The notes below the pieces were generated by a model. The model had not been told where the DNA came from. It was given only the letters and a program-made list of their open reading frames with translations, and ran no database searches. The position numbers and the translations under genes are program-made. This document shows positions 45,959 to 55,880 of a stretch of DNA of 64,000 nucleotides, one piece after another (the first letter of the stretch is position 1; every line of letters begins with the position of its first letter). The stretch spans positions 1 through 64,000 of the forward strand of contig CANQCK010000004.1 in assembly GCA_947589185.1 (NCBI GenBank), given 5' to 3'. Source of the DNA: an uncultured Clostridia bacterium (lineage in GTDB: Bacteria > Bacillota > Clostridia > Oscillospirales > Ruminococcaceae).

Positions 45959-46915
45959 GTGGATTTTTCAGAAATAAAGAGCTTTTTGGAAAGCGATAAA
46001 TGTGATAATGTAACTATCCTTACACATAAAAGTCCGGACGGAGATACTTTCGGGTGCGGCTTTGCATTGTGTTATTTACTTCGGGATATGGGTAAAAAGG
46101 CTAATGTCATAAACCACGAGCCCTTACCTAAAAAGTATAAAGAGTTTATGTATCCCGATTACGAGCCTATGGATTTTGAGGAAAAGTGCGTAATTGCGGT
46201 GGATATTGCCAGTTTGGAATTGCTTGGAGACAATCTTTCCGAATATAAAAAAGAGGGAAAGATCGATCTGTGCATTGATCACCATATGACCAATAAAAAA
46301 TATGCAAAGCTGTATTATATAGATTCTGAAGCTGCGGCAGCCTGTCAGATATTATACGAATTGATAAAATATATGGAAAGACCTGTTACCAAGCTTATTG
46401 CAACTTGTCTTTATATCGGTATAGCAACTGACACAGGGTGCTTTAAGTTTGAAAACGTAACGCCGAAAACTCATATGATAGCGGCAGAGCTTATTTCATA
46501 CGGCATTAATCATTCATATGTGAACCGTATGATGTTTGATGTGAAGCCGAGGGGTGTAATTAAAGTCGAGCAGGAGGTTTTAAAAAATCTTCAGTTCTGC
46601 TTTGATGACAGATGTGCTATAGAGTTTGTGCCAAAGGCACTTATTGACAACAGCGGTGTGGAAACTGCTGAGTTTGAGGAACTGGCGACAATTCCGCTTA
46701 CCGTTGAGGGCGTTGAAGTCGGCATAACCATTAAGGAAAAGGGAAACAACGAGTATAAGCTTTCGGTAAGAACCACTGAAAAGCACGACGCCTGTGCTTT
46801 TTGCAAAAGCTTTGGGGGCGGAGGTCATCTTCGTGCTGCAGGCTGTCAGATTATCGGAACATACGGTGAAGTTATGAAAAAAATAAAAGACAGGGTTGCT
46901 GAACTGTTCGAATAA
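45959..46915 (+). CDS. nrnA: DHH-family phosphoesterase (NrnA-like nanoRNase/pAp phosphatase)
   Basis: The 318-residue protein starts at GTG after AAAGGAG. It shows THKSPDGDTFGCGFAL (first metal site), IAVDIASLE, the DHHMTNKKYA motif and a C-terminal DHHA1 domain ending with CKSFGGGGHLRAAGCQI. Such enzymes degrade 2-5 nt RNA and 3',5'-pAp. It lies between rbfA and truB as in other Firmicutes. Confidence 0.93.
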   Translation: MDFSEIKSFLESDKCDNVTILTHKSPDGDTFGCGFALCYLLRDMGKKANVINHEPLPKKYKEFMYPDYEPMDFEEKCVIAVDIASLELLGDNLSEYKKEGKIDLCIDHHMTNKKYAKLYYIDSEAAAACQILYELIKYMERPVTKLIATCLYIGIATDTGCFKFENVTPKTHMIAAELISYGINHSYVNRMMFDVKPRGVIKVEQEVLKNLQFCFDDRCAIEFVPKALIDNSGVETAEFEELATIPLTVEGVEVGITIKEKGNNEYKLSVRTTEKHDACAFCKSFGGGGHLRAAGCQIIGTYGEVMKKIKDRVAELFE

Positions 46916-46925
46916 CTGATATATT

Positions 46926-47828
46926 ATGAGTAAAGAATTAAACGGAATCATTGTTATAAATAAGCCAAAGGGGTTTACTTCCTTTGACGTTATTGCAAAG
47001 CTGAGAGGAATTTTAAACATAAAAAGGCTGGGTCATGCGGGAACATTAGACCCGATGGCAACAGGAGTATTACCTGTGTTTGTCGGCAAGGCGACAAGGG
47101 CTTGCGACATTCTCCCGAATAATGAAAAAGGCTACAAAGCAGGATTTAAGCTGGGTATTAAAACAGACACTCAGGATATTACGGGTAATATTATTTTTGA
47201 AAAAAAGTCTAATATTGATCTTGATAGGCTTGCAGATAAAGTAAAGATGTTTTTAGGTGAAACAGAACAGCTTCCGCCAATGTATTCGGCGGTTTCAATA
47301 GGGGGAAAAAGGCTTTATGAGCTTGCCCGTGAGGGTAAAGAAGTAGAGAGAAAGCCCAGAAAAATTTACGTTAAAAATATAGAGATCGCAGAGTTTGACG
47401 AAGCTTCACAAACAGGAGAATTAATTATACATTGTTCAAAAGGAACTTATGTAAGAACTATAATTCACGATTTGGGCGAGGCTCTTGGAACAGGCGGAGT
47501 TTTAACTTCGCTTGAGAGAACGTATTCAAGCGGATATGATTTATCTGAAAGCCATACTCTTGAAGAAATACAGTCACTTGCAGAAAGCGGTACTGACATT
47601 ACAGAGATAATGTTTCCTATTGACAGTGCTTTTAAGCAGTATGAAAAGGTTATTCTCAATCCTAAGTACACAAGACTGTATAAAAACGGCGTAAAGCTAA
47701 GGCTTGAACAGGTAGGCGTCAGATGCGAAAATACATATCGTGTGTATGGAAGCGATAACGAATTTTTGGGTCTTGGCTTTGCAGATGAAAAAGCAAATGA
47801 ATTTATTATAAAAAAGAATTTCTTTTAA
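46926..47828 (+). CDS. truB: tRNA pseudouridine-55 synthase
   Basis: The 300-residue enzyme modifies U55 in the T loop of tRNAs. The catalytic Asp is in RLGHAGTLDPMATGVLPV, and the fold signatures NKPKGFTSFDVI and KGTYVRTIIHDLGEALG are present. No strong Shine-Dalgarno precedes the ATG, so coupling with the gene 10 nt upstream is likely. Confidence 0.96.
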   Translation: MSKELNGIIVINKPKGFTSFDVIAKLRGILNIKRLGHAGTLDPMATGVLPVFVGKATRACDILPNNEKGYKAGFKLGIKTDTQDITGNIIFEKKSNIDLDRLADKVKMFLGETEQLPPMYSAVSIGGKRLYELAREGKEVERKPRKIYVKNIEIAEFDEASQTGELIIHCSKGTYVRTIIHDLGEALGTGGVLTSLERTYSSGYDLSESHTLEEIQSLAESGTDITEIMFPIDSAFKQYEKVILNPKYTRLYKNGVKLRLEQVGVRCENTYRVYGSDNEFLGLGFADEKANEFIIKKNFF

Positions 47829-47909
47829 GCTGAGATTATTATATTTTGGACGGACTTATTTGAAGTAAGGCGTCGTATTATGTTTGATCTTGGCAAAGGG
47901 ATAGATATT

Positions 47910-48842
47910 ATGATTTTAGACATCACAAAAAGCAAAAAGGTATTTGAAAATAAAACTGTTGTCTCTATGGGGATATTCGACGGAGTACACAGAGGACATC
48001 AGGCAGTAATAAATACCGCTTGTGAATTCAAAAAGCAGGGGCTTGATTTTGTATTATTTACATTTAAAACAGATACTGTTACAACAAAGGGAAGTAACGG
48101 ATATATAGAAATGCTTTTATCGGACGATTTAAAGAAAGAGCATTTTGAGAGGTTGGGAGTTGACTGCATATATGCTCCTGATTTTGATGAAATGAAAGAT
48201 ATGACTTCTGCTCAGTTTGTTGAGCAGGTTTTATGCAGAAAACTGAACGCTTCGGCGGTCGTCTGCGGAGAGGATTTTCGTTTTGGCAGAAATGCAGAAG
48301 GCGACGCTGAAAAGTTAAAATTACTATGTGAGGAATTTCGCATAGAAACTATCATAGTTAATCAGGCACAGTATGAGGGGAAAAAGATAAGCTCTTCAGA
48401 TATAAGAGACTGCATAAGGCAGGGTAAAATCAAAAGTGCAAATGAAATGCTCGGGTATAATTATTATTACAAGCTGCCCGTTCTGCACGGAAACGAAATA
48501 GGCAGGACTCTTGATTTTCCTACGATAAATCAGGAGATTTCAAAAAGGCAGATATTGCCGAAGTTTGGCGTTTATATTACCAGAACAAAAATAGATGAAA
48601 AATGGCACAACAGTATTTCAAACATAGGTGTAAGACCTACGGTTGAAAAAAGGTCTGTACCGTTGATAGAGACGAATATTCTTGATTTTAATGATGATAT
48701 TTACGGAAAAGTCATAAAGGTTGAGCTTTTGGATTTTTTAAGACCTGAGTGTAAATTTAAAAGTATTGATGAACTGAAAAAGCAGGTTTATTTCGACATA
48801 AATAAAACAGCGGAATTTTTTAAAAGGGAGGAATTAAAATGA
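47910..48842 (+). CDS. ribF: bifunctional riboflavin kinase/FAD synthetase
   Basis: The 310-residue protein has the nucleotidyl-transferase domain ([45 protein letters not shown]). It also has the C-terminal riboflavin kinase domain ([36 protein letters not shown]). It makes FMN and FAD. The ATG at 47910 follows AAAGGG; an in-frame ATG at 47880 also has a fair RBS, so the start is uncertain by ten codons. Its TGA overlaps the gltX ATG (ATGA). Confidence 0.94.
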   Translation: MILDITKSKKVFENKTVVSMGIFDGVHRGHQAVINTACEFKKQGLDFVLFTFKTDTVTTKGSNGYIEMLLSDDLKKEHFERLGVDCIYAPDFDEMKDMTSAQFVEQVLCRKLNASAVVCGEDFRFGRNAEGDAEKLKLLCEEFRIETIIVNQAQYEGKKISSSDIRDCIRQGKIKSANEMLGYNYYYKLPVLHGNEIGRTLDFPTINQEISKRQILPKFGVYITRTKIDEKWHNSISNIGVRPTVEKRSVPLIETNILDFNDDIYGKVIKVELLDFLRPECKFKSIDELKKQVYFDINKTAEFFKREELK

Positions 48843-50293
48843 ATAAGGTAAGAACAAGATTTGCACCCAGTCCGACAGGATATATGCATATCGGAAATTT
48901 AAGAACTGCTCTTTTTACTTATATTATTGCGAAAAAGAACGGCGGAGATTTTATTCTCAGAATTGAGGATACCGACAGAGAAAGGCTTGTTGAGGGAGCA
49001 ACAGACGTTATTTACAGTACTCTAAAAGAGTGCGGACTGAACTGGGACGAAGGTCCTGATATTGGCGGAGAATACGGACCGTATATCCAGTCTGAGAGAA
49101 TGGGAATGTATAAGGATTATGCAATAGAGCTTGTAGAAAAGGGAGAGGCTTATTACTGTTTCTGTGATAAGGAGCGTTTGGACGAGCTTAAAGCAGTTCA
49201 GGAGGCAAGCGGAGTAATGCCTATGTATGACAGGCATTGCAGAAATTTAAGCGAAGAGGAGATCAAGGAAAAGCTAGACGCTAAAATACCTTATGTAATC
49301 AGGCAAAAGGTTCCCACAGAGGGAGAAACCACTTTCCACGACGAGCTTTACGGCGACATAACAACTCCTAATTCTACGCTTGACGATCAGATACTTTTAA
49401 AAAGCGACGGCTATCCGACATATAATTTTGCCAACGTAATTGACGATCACCTGATGGGAATTACTCATATAGTAAGAGGGAATGAATACCTTTCTTCAAC
49501 GCCTAAGTATAATCTTCTCTATGAGGCATTCGGCTGGGAAGTTCCTAAGTATATTCACGTTGAGCACATTATGAAGGACAAGCAGCATAAACTGGCAAAG
49601 CGTGACGGAGACGCGTCATATCAGGATTTGATAAAGCAGGGCTATCTTACAGAGGCAATACTGAATTATATTGCACTTCTGGGTTGGGCGCCAAAAGGCG
49701 AAAGAGAAATTTTCACTCTCCCTGAGTTGATTGAAGAGTTTGATATTTCCGGACTTTCAAAGTCGCCTGCTATTTTTGACCCTATGAAGCTAAAGGCAAT
49801 AAACGGCGAGTATATAAGAAAGATGTCGATTGATGAATTTGAAAGTCACGCAATGCCTTATTTAAAGCAGGCTATAAAGCGTGAGGATATTGATCTTAAA
49901 CAGGTTGCAGAATTACTTCAGCCGAGAACGGAGCTTTTTACCGATATTCCTGAGCAGATCGATTTTATAGACGAAATGCCTGAATACGACAATGCTTTGT
50001 ATTGTCATAAAAAGATGAAAACAAACGAGGAAAATTCTCTTGCGGCTTTAAAAGAGGTACTTCCTGTTTTGGAGAGCATAGACGGTAATAGCTGGAATCA
50101 GGATACTATTTACAATAAGGTAGTAGAGCTTGTCAAGAAAATGGAGGTAAAAAACGGTATGGTTTTCTGGCCGTTAAGAGTTGCCGTTTCGGGAAAATCC
50201 TTCACGCCGGGCGGCGGAGTTGAGCTTTGCGTTATCTTGGGTAAAGAGGAATCAATAAAGAGGGTTAAGGCGGCAATAGAAAAGCTGTCTTGA
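48839..50293 (+). CDS. gltX: glutamyl-tRNA synthetase
   Basis: The 484-residue class I enzyme has the HIGH region [20 protein letters not shown]. The KMSKS-like loop reads HKLAKRDGD. Length and the C-terminal anticodon-binding helices fit the bacterial GluRS. GGAGGAATT precedes the ATG, which overlaps ribF. Confidence 0.97.
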   Translation: MNKVRTRFAPSPTGYMHIGNLRTALFTYIIAKKNGGDFILRIEDTDRERLVEGATDVIYSTLKECGLNWDEGPDIGGEYGPYIQSERMGMYKDYAIELVEKGEAYYCFCDKERLDELKAVQEASGVMPMYDRHCRNLSEEEIKEKLDAKIPYVIRQKVPTEGETTFHDELYGDITTPNSTLDDQILLKSDGYPTYNFANVIDDHLMGITHIVRGNEYLSSTPKYNLLYEAFGWEVPKYIHVEHIMKDKQHKLAKRDGDASYQDLIKQGYLTEAILNYIALLGWAPKGEREIFTLPELIEEFDISGLSKSPAIFDPMKLKAINGEYIRKMSIDEFESHAMPYLKQAIKREDIDLKQVAELLQPRTELFTDIPEQIDFIDEMPEYDNALYCHKKMKTNEENSLAALKEVLPVLESIDGNSWNQDTIYNKVVELVKKMEVKNGMVFWPLRVAVSGKSFTPGGGVELCVILGKEESIKRVKAAIEKLS

Positions 50294-50379
50294 TAACATT
50301 CTTGTCATATAACTATCACAATAAGCTGCTAGAATACAAATGGTTTAGTATAATACTATCTTGAGGAGGCAATCTCTAT

Positions 50380-51348
50380 ATGATTGAGGTTAAAAATCTT
50401 TCAAAGCATTTTGGAGATAAAAAGGCTGTTGACGGTATTTCATTCACTGCTGAAGACGGCGAGATACTCGGATTTTTAGGACCGAACGGTGCCGGAAAAT
50501 CCACAACGATGAATATTCTCACAGGGTATATTTCGTCAACAGACGGCGTTGCATTGATAGACGGCGTTGACATTCTGGAAAACCCTATAAAGGCAAAGCA
50601 GAAGATAGGCTATCTTCCTGAACAGCCGCCGCTTTATATGGATATGACGGTTAAGGAATATCTTTCGTTCGTGTATGACTTAAAAAAATGCAAGCTGCCG
50701 AGAAATACACATCTTAAAGATATTTGTAATCTTGTAAAAATTGAGAATGTTTACAACAGAGTTATAAAGAATCTTTCAAAGGGATATAAGCAGAGGGTAG
50801 GACTTGCACAGGCACTTGTGGGGAATCCTAACGTACTTATTTTAGACGAACCTACTGTGGGTTTAGACCCCAATCAGATTATTGAAATAAGAACGCTTAT
50901 AAAAAGGCTGGGTAAAAATCATACGGTTATTTTATCTTCGCATATTTTGTCTGAGGTTCAGGCTGTGTGCGACAAGATCGTTGTAATAAATCAGGGCAAA
51001 ATAGTTGCCGACGATACTGAAGAAAACCTTTCTAAAAATCTTGTCAGCAGCAATAAAATCATGGTCAAGATAGACGGACCTTTTGATGAGGTTCAAAAGG
51101 TCATCGGTTCGATCGCAGGCATTAAAACAGTTGATATGATTTCCAAAGAAACCGACGAATTCTGCGAATTTTCCATTGAGTCGGAAGATGGCGTTGATAT
51201 TCGCCGGGAACTGTTTAAAAGAGTTTCTGAACGAAGCTGGTACATTATGGAGTTGAAGACTTCTGATATGTCGCTTGAAGATATATTCTTAAGATTAACG
51301 GTCGGCGAGAGTATTCCGGCTGTAAAGAGAAACGGAGGTATTGAATAA
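50380..51348 (+). CDS. ABC transporter ATP-binding protein (GldA-like)
   Basis: The 322-residue protein has Walker A GPNGAGKST, signature LSKGYKQRVGLAQAL, Walker B VLILDEPT, and a C-terminal DUF4162-like part (NKIMVKIDGPFDEVQKVIGS). It is the energising subunit for the permease whose ATG overlaps its stop. A TATAAT at 50349-50354 lies 25 nt before the AGGAGG-led start, though its -35 is poor. The downstream auxiliary proteins identify the Gld-type exporter class. Confidence 0.93.
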   Translation: MIEVKNLSKHFGDKKAVDGISFTAEDGEILGFLGPNGAGKSTTMNILTGYISSTDGVALIDGVDILENPIKAKQKIGYLPEQPPLYMDMTVKEYLSFVYDLKKCKLPRNTHLKDICNLVKIENVYNRVIKNLSKGYKQRVGLAQALVGNPNVLILDEPTVGLDPNQIIEIRTLIKRLGKNHTVILSSHILSEVQAVCDKIVVINQGKIVADDTEENLSKNLVSSNKIMVKIDGPFDEVQKVIGSIAGIKTVDMISKETDEFCEFSIESEDGVDIRRELFKRVSERSWYIMELKTSDMSLEDIFLRLTVGESIPAVKRNGGIE

Positions 51349-52088
51349 TGAAAGCAATTTTTAGAAGAGAATTTGTTTCTTATTTTACTACTCCGATAGG
51401 ATACATTTTTCTTGCTGTGTTTTTTGCATTGGCAGGCATTGATTATTCTGTAACGTCAATAGCCAAGGGTTCTACCGGTTCATCAGGCGGTACTCAGGGA
51501 TACGGAACAGCGGAATTAGCTCAGTTTTTTCTGTGGCTGCTTATTATATTAGTTATTTTGATCCCTATTCTCACTATGAGAACGTTATCAGAAGACAAAA
51601 GACAAAAAACAGATCAGGTTCTTTTGACGTCTCCCGTCAGCTTATCTGGAATTGTCGGCGGGAAATTTCTTGCAGCGTTTTTGGTGTATATTATGGGCGT
51701 TGCAATTACACTGGTGTTTTCAGTAGTGGTTTCCGCATTTGCTAAGCCTGACTGGATCACAATATTCGGTAATATTGTCGGTCTGCTTCTTTTGGGAGCG
51801 GCTTGTATTTCAATTGGTATCTTTGCGTCAAGCCTTACTGAAAATCAGGTGGTTTCAGCAGTTATAAGTCTGGCTTCGATCGGGCTGATGAGTCTGCTGT
51901 CGGTAATATCCAGCTTTATACCGATTGAGTTTGTAAAGACTATTCTAAATAAATTATGCTTTTTAGAGAGATATATCGGATTTACATACGGTCAATTCGA
52001 TCTATCCAGTGCATTATACTTCATCAGCGTTGCCGTGGCATTTATGTTTTTTACGGTAAGAGTGTTAGAAAAGCGTCGTTGGGCTTAA
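51348..52088 (+). CDS. ABC transporter permease (GldF-like)
   Basis: The 246-residue membrane protein has six helices and begins MKAIFRREFVSYFTTPIGYIF, a hallmark of GldF/ABC-2 permeases. It includes LIPILTMRTLSEDKRQKTDQVLLTSPVSL. It overlaps the ATPase gene by one base. The substrate is unknown. Confidence 0.93.
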   Translation: MKAIFRREFVSYFTTPIGYIFLAVFFALAGIDYSVTSIAKGSTGSSGGTQGYGTAELAQFFLWLLIILVILIPILTMRTLSEDKRQKTDQVLLTSPVSLSGIVGGKFLAAFLVYIMGVAITLVFSVVVSAFAKPDWITIFGNIVGLLLLGAACISIGIFASSLTENQVVSAVISLASIGLMSLLSVISSFIPIEFVKTILNKLCFLERYIGFTYGQFDLSSALYFISVAVAFMFFTVRVLEKRRWA

Positions 52089-52102
52089 AGGAGGTAGCGA
52101 AG

Positions 52103-53818
52103 ATGAACAATATGGACGAAAAAGATTTTGAGCAGAAAGAGCAGGTTATTTCTGAGACATCAGAAAACAGTTTGGAAGAAAACGCTTCTGTAAATTCTGC
52201 TGAGAACAAAACCGATACAGAAATAAGTGAAGAAATCCCTGAAAGCTTTGATATTCAGGAGAATCAGGCAGAGAGTACAACAGAGAAAAAGACCAAAAAA
52301 CAAAAAAAGGCAAAGAAAAACCTTAAAAAGCTAAAGCACGGAACTATGGCGACTGTTTTAACAGTAGTTTTTATAGTTGTTCTGGTTCTTGTAAATATTG
52401 TTGCGACAAGCGTGTTTGAAAGATTTCCGCTTACTATTGATATGACATCAGATGACTCGTATACGATTTCTGATGAAACTGCCGATTATATAAAAAATGT
52501 TGATAAAGAAGTAAAAATCACGGTATTGTCAGAGGAAAAAGAATTTGCCTCTACATCGAAATACATTCGTCAGTCTAATGAGATTTTGAAGAATATCGTT
52601 AAAAGCAACAAAAACTTTTCTATCAAGTATATAGATTTACTGTCAAATCCTGAGGTTAAATCTGAATATGAGGATTCGCTTTCTGAGTATGACATAATAG
52701 TTGAATCGGGTAAAAACCACGAAAGAACAACACTTGTACATCCGCAGGATTTAGTTAAGTTCTCATCTGATTTTGAAAAATCTTTTCAGCAGAATATGGG
52801 AGGAACTCTTGACTCGTTTATTGAGTATTACGGAGGAATGACTGCTATTCAGAATTATTCTGCGGGAGTTGAGAGCAACTGTGCAGAGCAGGCGTTCACG
52901 TCGGCAATTTTAAAGGTTACAGACGCAAACCCTGTGACGGTTACACTGCTTACGGGAAGAAAAGAGCTTGCTTCTCTGACATATTTTAAGACTCTGCTCA
53001 ATGCAAACGGATATACAGTGAACAGTATTAATATAACTACGCAGGATATTCCAAAAGAAACAAATCTTATTGTAATGGGGGCACCCAGCGTTGACTATAC
53101 TGAAAGTGAAGTTGAAAAGGTATCGTCATTTTTAGACAACGGAGGAAAGCTGGAAAAGAATCTTCTTTATATCGAAAGCGTTCAGCAGCCTAAAACTCCG
53201 AATATCGACGAGCTTTTAGAGGAATACGGAATAAAGTTCAGAGATGAATTTGTATACGATTCAGACGGCGAAAATGCAAGCAACGGATATGTATTTATGG
53301 AGCGTGCAAGCAGTAATTTTATGGACGACATAAAAGACAATTCTCTGAGATTGTTTACAAGCGTTTATACAAAGCCTATTACTATAGACTACAATAACAA
53401 AGAAATGCTTACCTGCGAGCCTTATATTCAGACGTCTGACACAGGATACACAATGGATTCCGAAAATAAAAAGCTGACAAGCGGAGTAACTGTAACAGGT
53501 GCAGTCGGTTCTAAGGCGGCGTTTATCGGCGAGGATACTTATTACAGCAATCTGATTGCTCTGGGCTCTGAATTTTTCCTGGACGATACTGTACTTCAGA
53601 TGTCGCAGTATCTGAACAGACAGTGGATACTGAGCATTGTAAACGGCGTTACCGGAAAATCGTCAGGCATTACTATTGAGCCAAAGACTGTTGAGGGCGG
53701 AATGTTTGATCTTACCAATACGCAGATAAAGGTTCTTGAGTGGGTATTTATAGTTATTATACCTGTAATCGTTCTTGCAGTAGGTATCATAATCTGGTTA
53801 AGGAGAAAGAACAGATAA
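52103..53818 (+). CDS. Gld-type ABC transporter auxiliary protein (GldG-like)
   Basis: The 571-residue protein has an acidic cytoplasmic N-terminus, a Lys-rich patch and a membrane helix (MATVLTVVFIVVLVLVNIVATSVF). A large extracytoplasmic ABC_transp_aux domain follows (FPLTIDMTSDDSYTISDETADYI, VTVTLLTGRKEL, TNLIVMGAPSVDYTESE), and a second C-terminal membrane helix ends in LRRKNR. The ATG at 52103 follows AAAGGAGG; the frame extends back into the permease but without support. GldG partners with GldA/GldF in Bacteroidetes gliding, while Firmicute versions have no known substrate. Confidence 0.92.
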   Translation: MNNMDEKDFEQKEQVISETSENSLEENASVNSAENKTDTEISEEIPESFDIQENQAESTTEKKTKKQKKAKKNLKKLKHGTMATVLTVVFIVVLVLVNIVATSVFERFPLTIDMTSDDSYTISDETADYIKNVDKEVKITVLSEEKEFASTSKYIRQSNEILKNIVKSNKNFSIKYIDLLSNPEVKSEYEDSLSEYDIIVESGKNHERTTLVHPQDLVKFSSDFEKSFQQNMGGTLDSFIEYYGGMTAIQNYSAGVESNCAEQAFTSAILKVTDANPVTVTLLTGRKELASLTYFKTLLNANGYTVNSINITTQDIPKETNLIVMGAPSVDYTESEVEKVSSFLDNGGKLEKNLLYIESVQQPKTPNIDELLEEYGIKFRDEFVYDSDGENASNGYVFMERASSNFMDDIKDNSLRLFTSVYTKPITIDYNNKEMLTCEPYIQTSDTGYTMDSENKKLTSGVTVTGAVGSKAAFIGEDTYYSNLIALGSEFFLDDTVLQMSQYLNRQWILSIVNGVTGKSSGITIEPKTVEGGMFDLTNTQIKVLEWVFIVIIPVIVLAVGIIIWLRRKNR

Positions 53819-53837
53819 GCGTTAAGGAGAAATCTAA

Positions 53838-55358
53838 ATGAATTCTAAAGTAAAGAGTATTATCATATGTGTTGTTGTTATTGCTTGTCTGGGTATTACG
53901 CTTCTTGTTCTTAATTTAACGGGCAAGAATGACGACAATTCAAGCAGTACTGTGTCGAGTATTGCCGACAGCGGGAAAACAATATCTCTGACAGATGATA
54001 TTGCAGATGATCTTGATAATACTTATGTTAAATCTATAGAAATTAAAAACGAGAGAGACAGCTTTACGGTCAGTCAGGTCAGCGGTAAAACTGACGAGTG
54101 GGAGATAAAGGCTTTAGACGGAATTGAGCAGTCAAACACTGTTTATTCGGGTCTGGCTTCAATTGCGGCAGATCTTTCAGCAACCGATATAGCAGAAGAA
54201 AATGCACAAGATCTATCTAAATACGGTCTTGAAAATGCAAAGACCAAATTTACCGTTACATTTTCTGATGATAATAACACAAAGAGGACTTACTTGATTG
54301 GAGATACAACTCCAAACGAGAAAGATTACTATTTGTGTGAGGAAGGAAAGAATACCGTTTATACAGCAGCAACAGGCTCGCTTTCATACTTTTTCTACAC
54401 AAAAGAGGATTTTGTAGCCTTGACAATGCTGGAAAAGCCGGCAAGCGATGATGATTACCCGGATTTTATAAAGGAAACCATTAAATCTGAAGATCTCGAC
54501 TACGATATGGTTATCGTGACTCCCGAGAATTCTCTCGATTATATGCCGTCTGCACAAGTTATGACAGAGCCGGTATTTGCGTATCTTGACGCAACGAACT
54601 CGGCAGAGATAACTCACGGAATGTGGGGATTATCTGCGGTTTCAGCAGTTGCAGCAAAGCCGGATAAAAACGACTTCAAAAAGTACGGTCTTTTAAAGCC
54701 TTGCACTAAGGTCATTCTCGAGACAAGTGCCGGAACGTATACTCTGTCTGTAGGAGATCCTGTATATGCAAAGGATTCTAAGGGTAAGGAAACCACAACA
54801 GTTGAGTCATACTACACTTATTTAGACGGTGTAAGCGGTAAAGATGTTATATTTAAGGTTTCTGCTGAAAGTCTCCCTTGGGTGGGAGCAGAGCCGCCTG
54901 ACTTTATTTCAAGTCTTATGACTTATAATGCAGCAACTGATTTAAAATCGGTTGTTGTTGACGACGGAAAAGGGAAAACCGTATTTAATCTAAAGGCTGT
55001 TGTCGATCCTAAAGCACAGGCTGATGAAGATGAACAGCAGGAAATGAAGCTTAGTTCTGTAAAACTTAACGGCAAGGAGCTAAACGTTGAGGCGTGGAAG
55101 AGCTGGTATCAAGTTCTTTTACAGTGTCCTACTTCGGAGATCTATTTCAAAGAACCCAAAACGAAGTGTTATCTTACGGTAAGCATTAACAGAAATGACG
55201 GCGGCAAAGATGTTTTGAAGTTCTTTAAGGATACAAGCAGAAGAACCATTGTCAAATTGAACGGTAAAACAAGCTATCGCATAGAGAGCTCATATGTAAA
55301 TAAACTTATGTCTGATATGCAGCTTGCGATAGAGGGCAAAGAAGTTCAAACAGACTAA
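53838..55358 (+). CDS. DUF4340-domain protein, Gld-type ABC partner
   Basis: The 506-residue protein has an N-terminal membrane anchor (SIIICVVVIACLGITLLVLNL) and repeated DUF4340 units. Each pairs a VKSIEIKNERDSFTVSQVSGKTDEWEI-type strand with a LSKYGLENAKTKFTVTF motif; the second unit has FKKYGLLKPCTKVILET. DUF4340 proteins accompany GldG-like proteins. It is 19 nt after that gene and likely forms the outer face of the same complex. Confidence 0.9.
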   Translation: MNSKVKSIIICVVVIACLGITLLVLNLTGKNDDNSSSTVSSIADSGKTISLTDDIADDLDNTYVKSIEIKNERDSFTVSQVSGKTDEWEIKALDGIEQSNTVYSGLASIAADLSATDIAEENAQDLSKYGLENAKTKFTVTFSDDNNTKRTYLIGDTTPNEKDYYLCEEGKNTVYTAATGSLSYFFYTKEDFVALTMLEKPASDDDYPDFIKETIKSEDLDYDMVIVTPENSLDYMPSAQVMTEPVFAYLDATNSAEITHGMWGLSAVSAVAAKPDKNDFKKYGLLKPCTKVILETSAGTYTLSVGDPVYAKDSKGKETTTVESYYTYLDGVSGKDVIFKVSAESLPWVGAEPPDFISSLMTYNAATDLKSVVVDDGKGKTVFNLKAVVDPKAQADEDEQQEMKLSSVKLNGKELNVEAWKSWYQVLLQCPTSEIYFKEPKTKCYLTVSINRNDGGKDVLKFFKDTSRRTIVKLNGKTSYRIESSYVNKLMSDMQLAIEGKEVQTD

Positions 55359-55442
55359 AAAACAGTTCAGAACTAATAAAAGACAATTTTCACCTTGAGA
55401 GTTTGTTATAATATTCTTAGATCACAGAAGGGAGTGAATAAT

Positions 55443-55733
55443 ATGGCAACAAAAAAATGCGACTTTTTCACATATAAAGGATTACCGCTTGTAAGAAAAG
55501 GAAAAGAAATTTACTACGGCAATATGTCAGATGATTATGTTGTTATGATTCAGATACTTTCAACCGAGCAAATAAACGGTTTGGATGTTGCAAACAGAGT
55601 AAGAATTTTCAGAATGGCAACAGATGAGAGCGTTCCGCCGAATGAGAGAATCAATAAGACTGCTGAGAAAACAAGTCTGTATGACGCTCTTGATATAGCA
55701 AGTGCATGGCTTTCTGACTATATCAAAAAGTAA
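55443..55733 (+). CDS. small conserved protein of unknown function
   Basis: The 96-residue protein starts MATKKCDFFTYKGLPLVRKG after AAGGGAG and looks soluble and globular. It contains a strand-rich first half (KEIYYGNMSDDYVVMIQIL) and a helical end (TSLYDALDIASAWLSDYIKK). I cannot name its family. It has its own terminator and may have its own TATAAT (near 55410). Confidence 0.78.
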   Translation: MATKKCDFFTYKGLPLVRKGKEIYYGNMSDDYVVMIQILSTEQINGLDVANRVRIFRMATDESVPPNERINKTAEKTSLYDALDIASAWLSDYIKK

Positions 55734-55756
55734 GAAAAATTATTATTTAATAAATC

Positions 55757-55795
55757 AAGGTGCTCCGTATTTTAGCGGAGTACCTTTTATCTTTG
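55757..55795 (+). terminator. terminator after the 96-residue protein gene
   Basis: AAGGT-CTCCG and CGGAG-ACCTT arms (55757-55767 and 55776-55786, one mismatch) are followed by TTTT. Confidence 0.85.
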
Positions 55796-55812
55796 TATTA
55801 AGAAAATACGCC

Positions 55813-55841
55813 TTGATAAAAGCTGTGAATTATGTTAAAAT
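55813..55841 (+). promoter_or_regulatory. promoter for the MBOAT-like gene
   Basis: TTGATA (55813-55818), a 17-nt spacer and TAAAAT (55836-55841). Confidence 0.7.
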
Positions 55842-55880
55842 ATAATGAAATAATAGGCTTTGTATAAAGGAGTATGCAGT

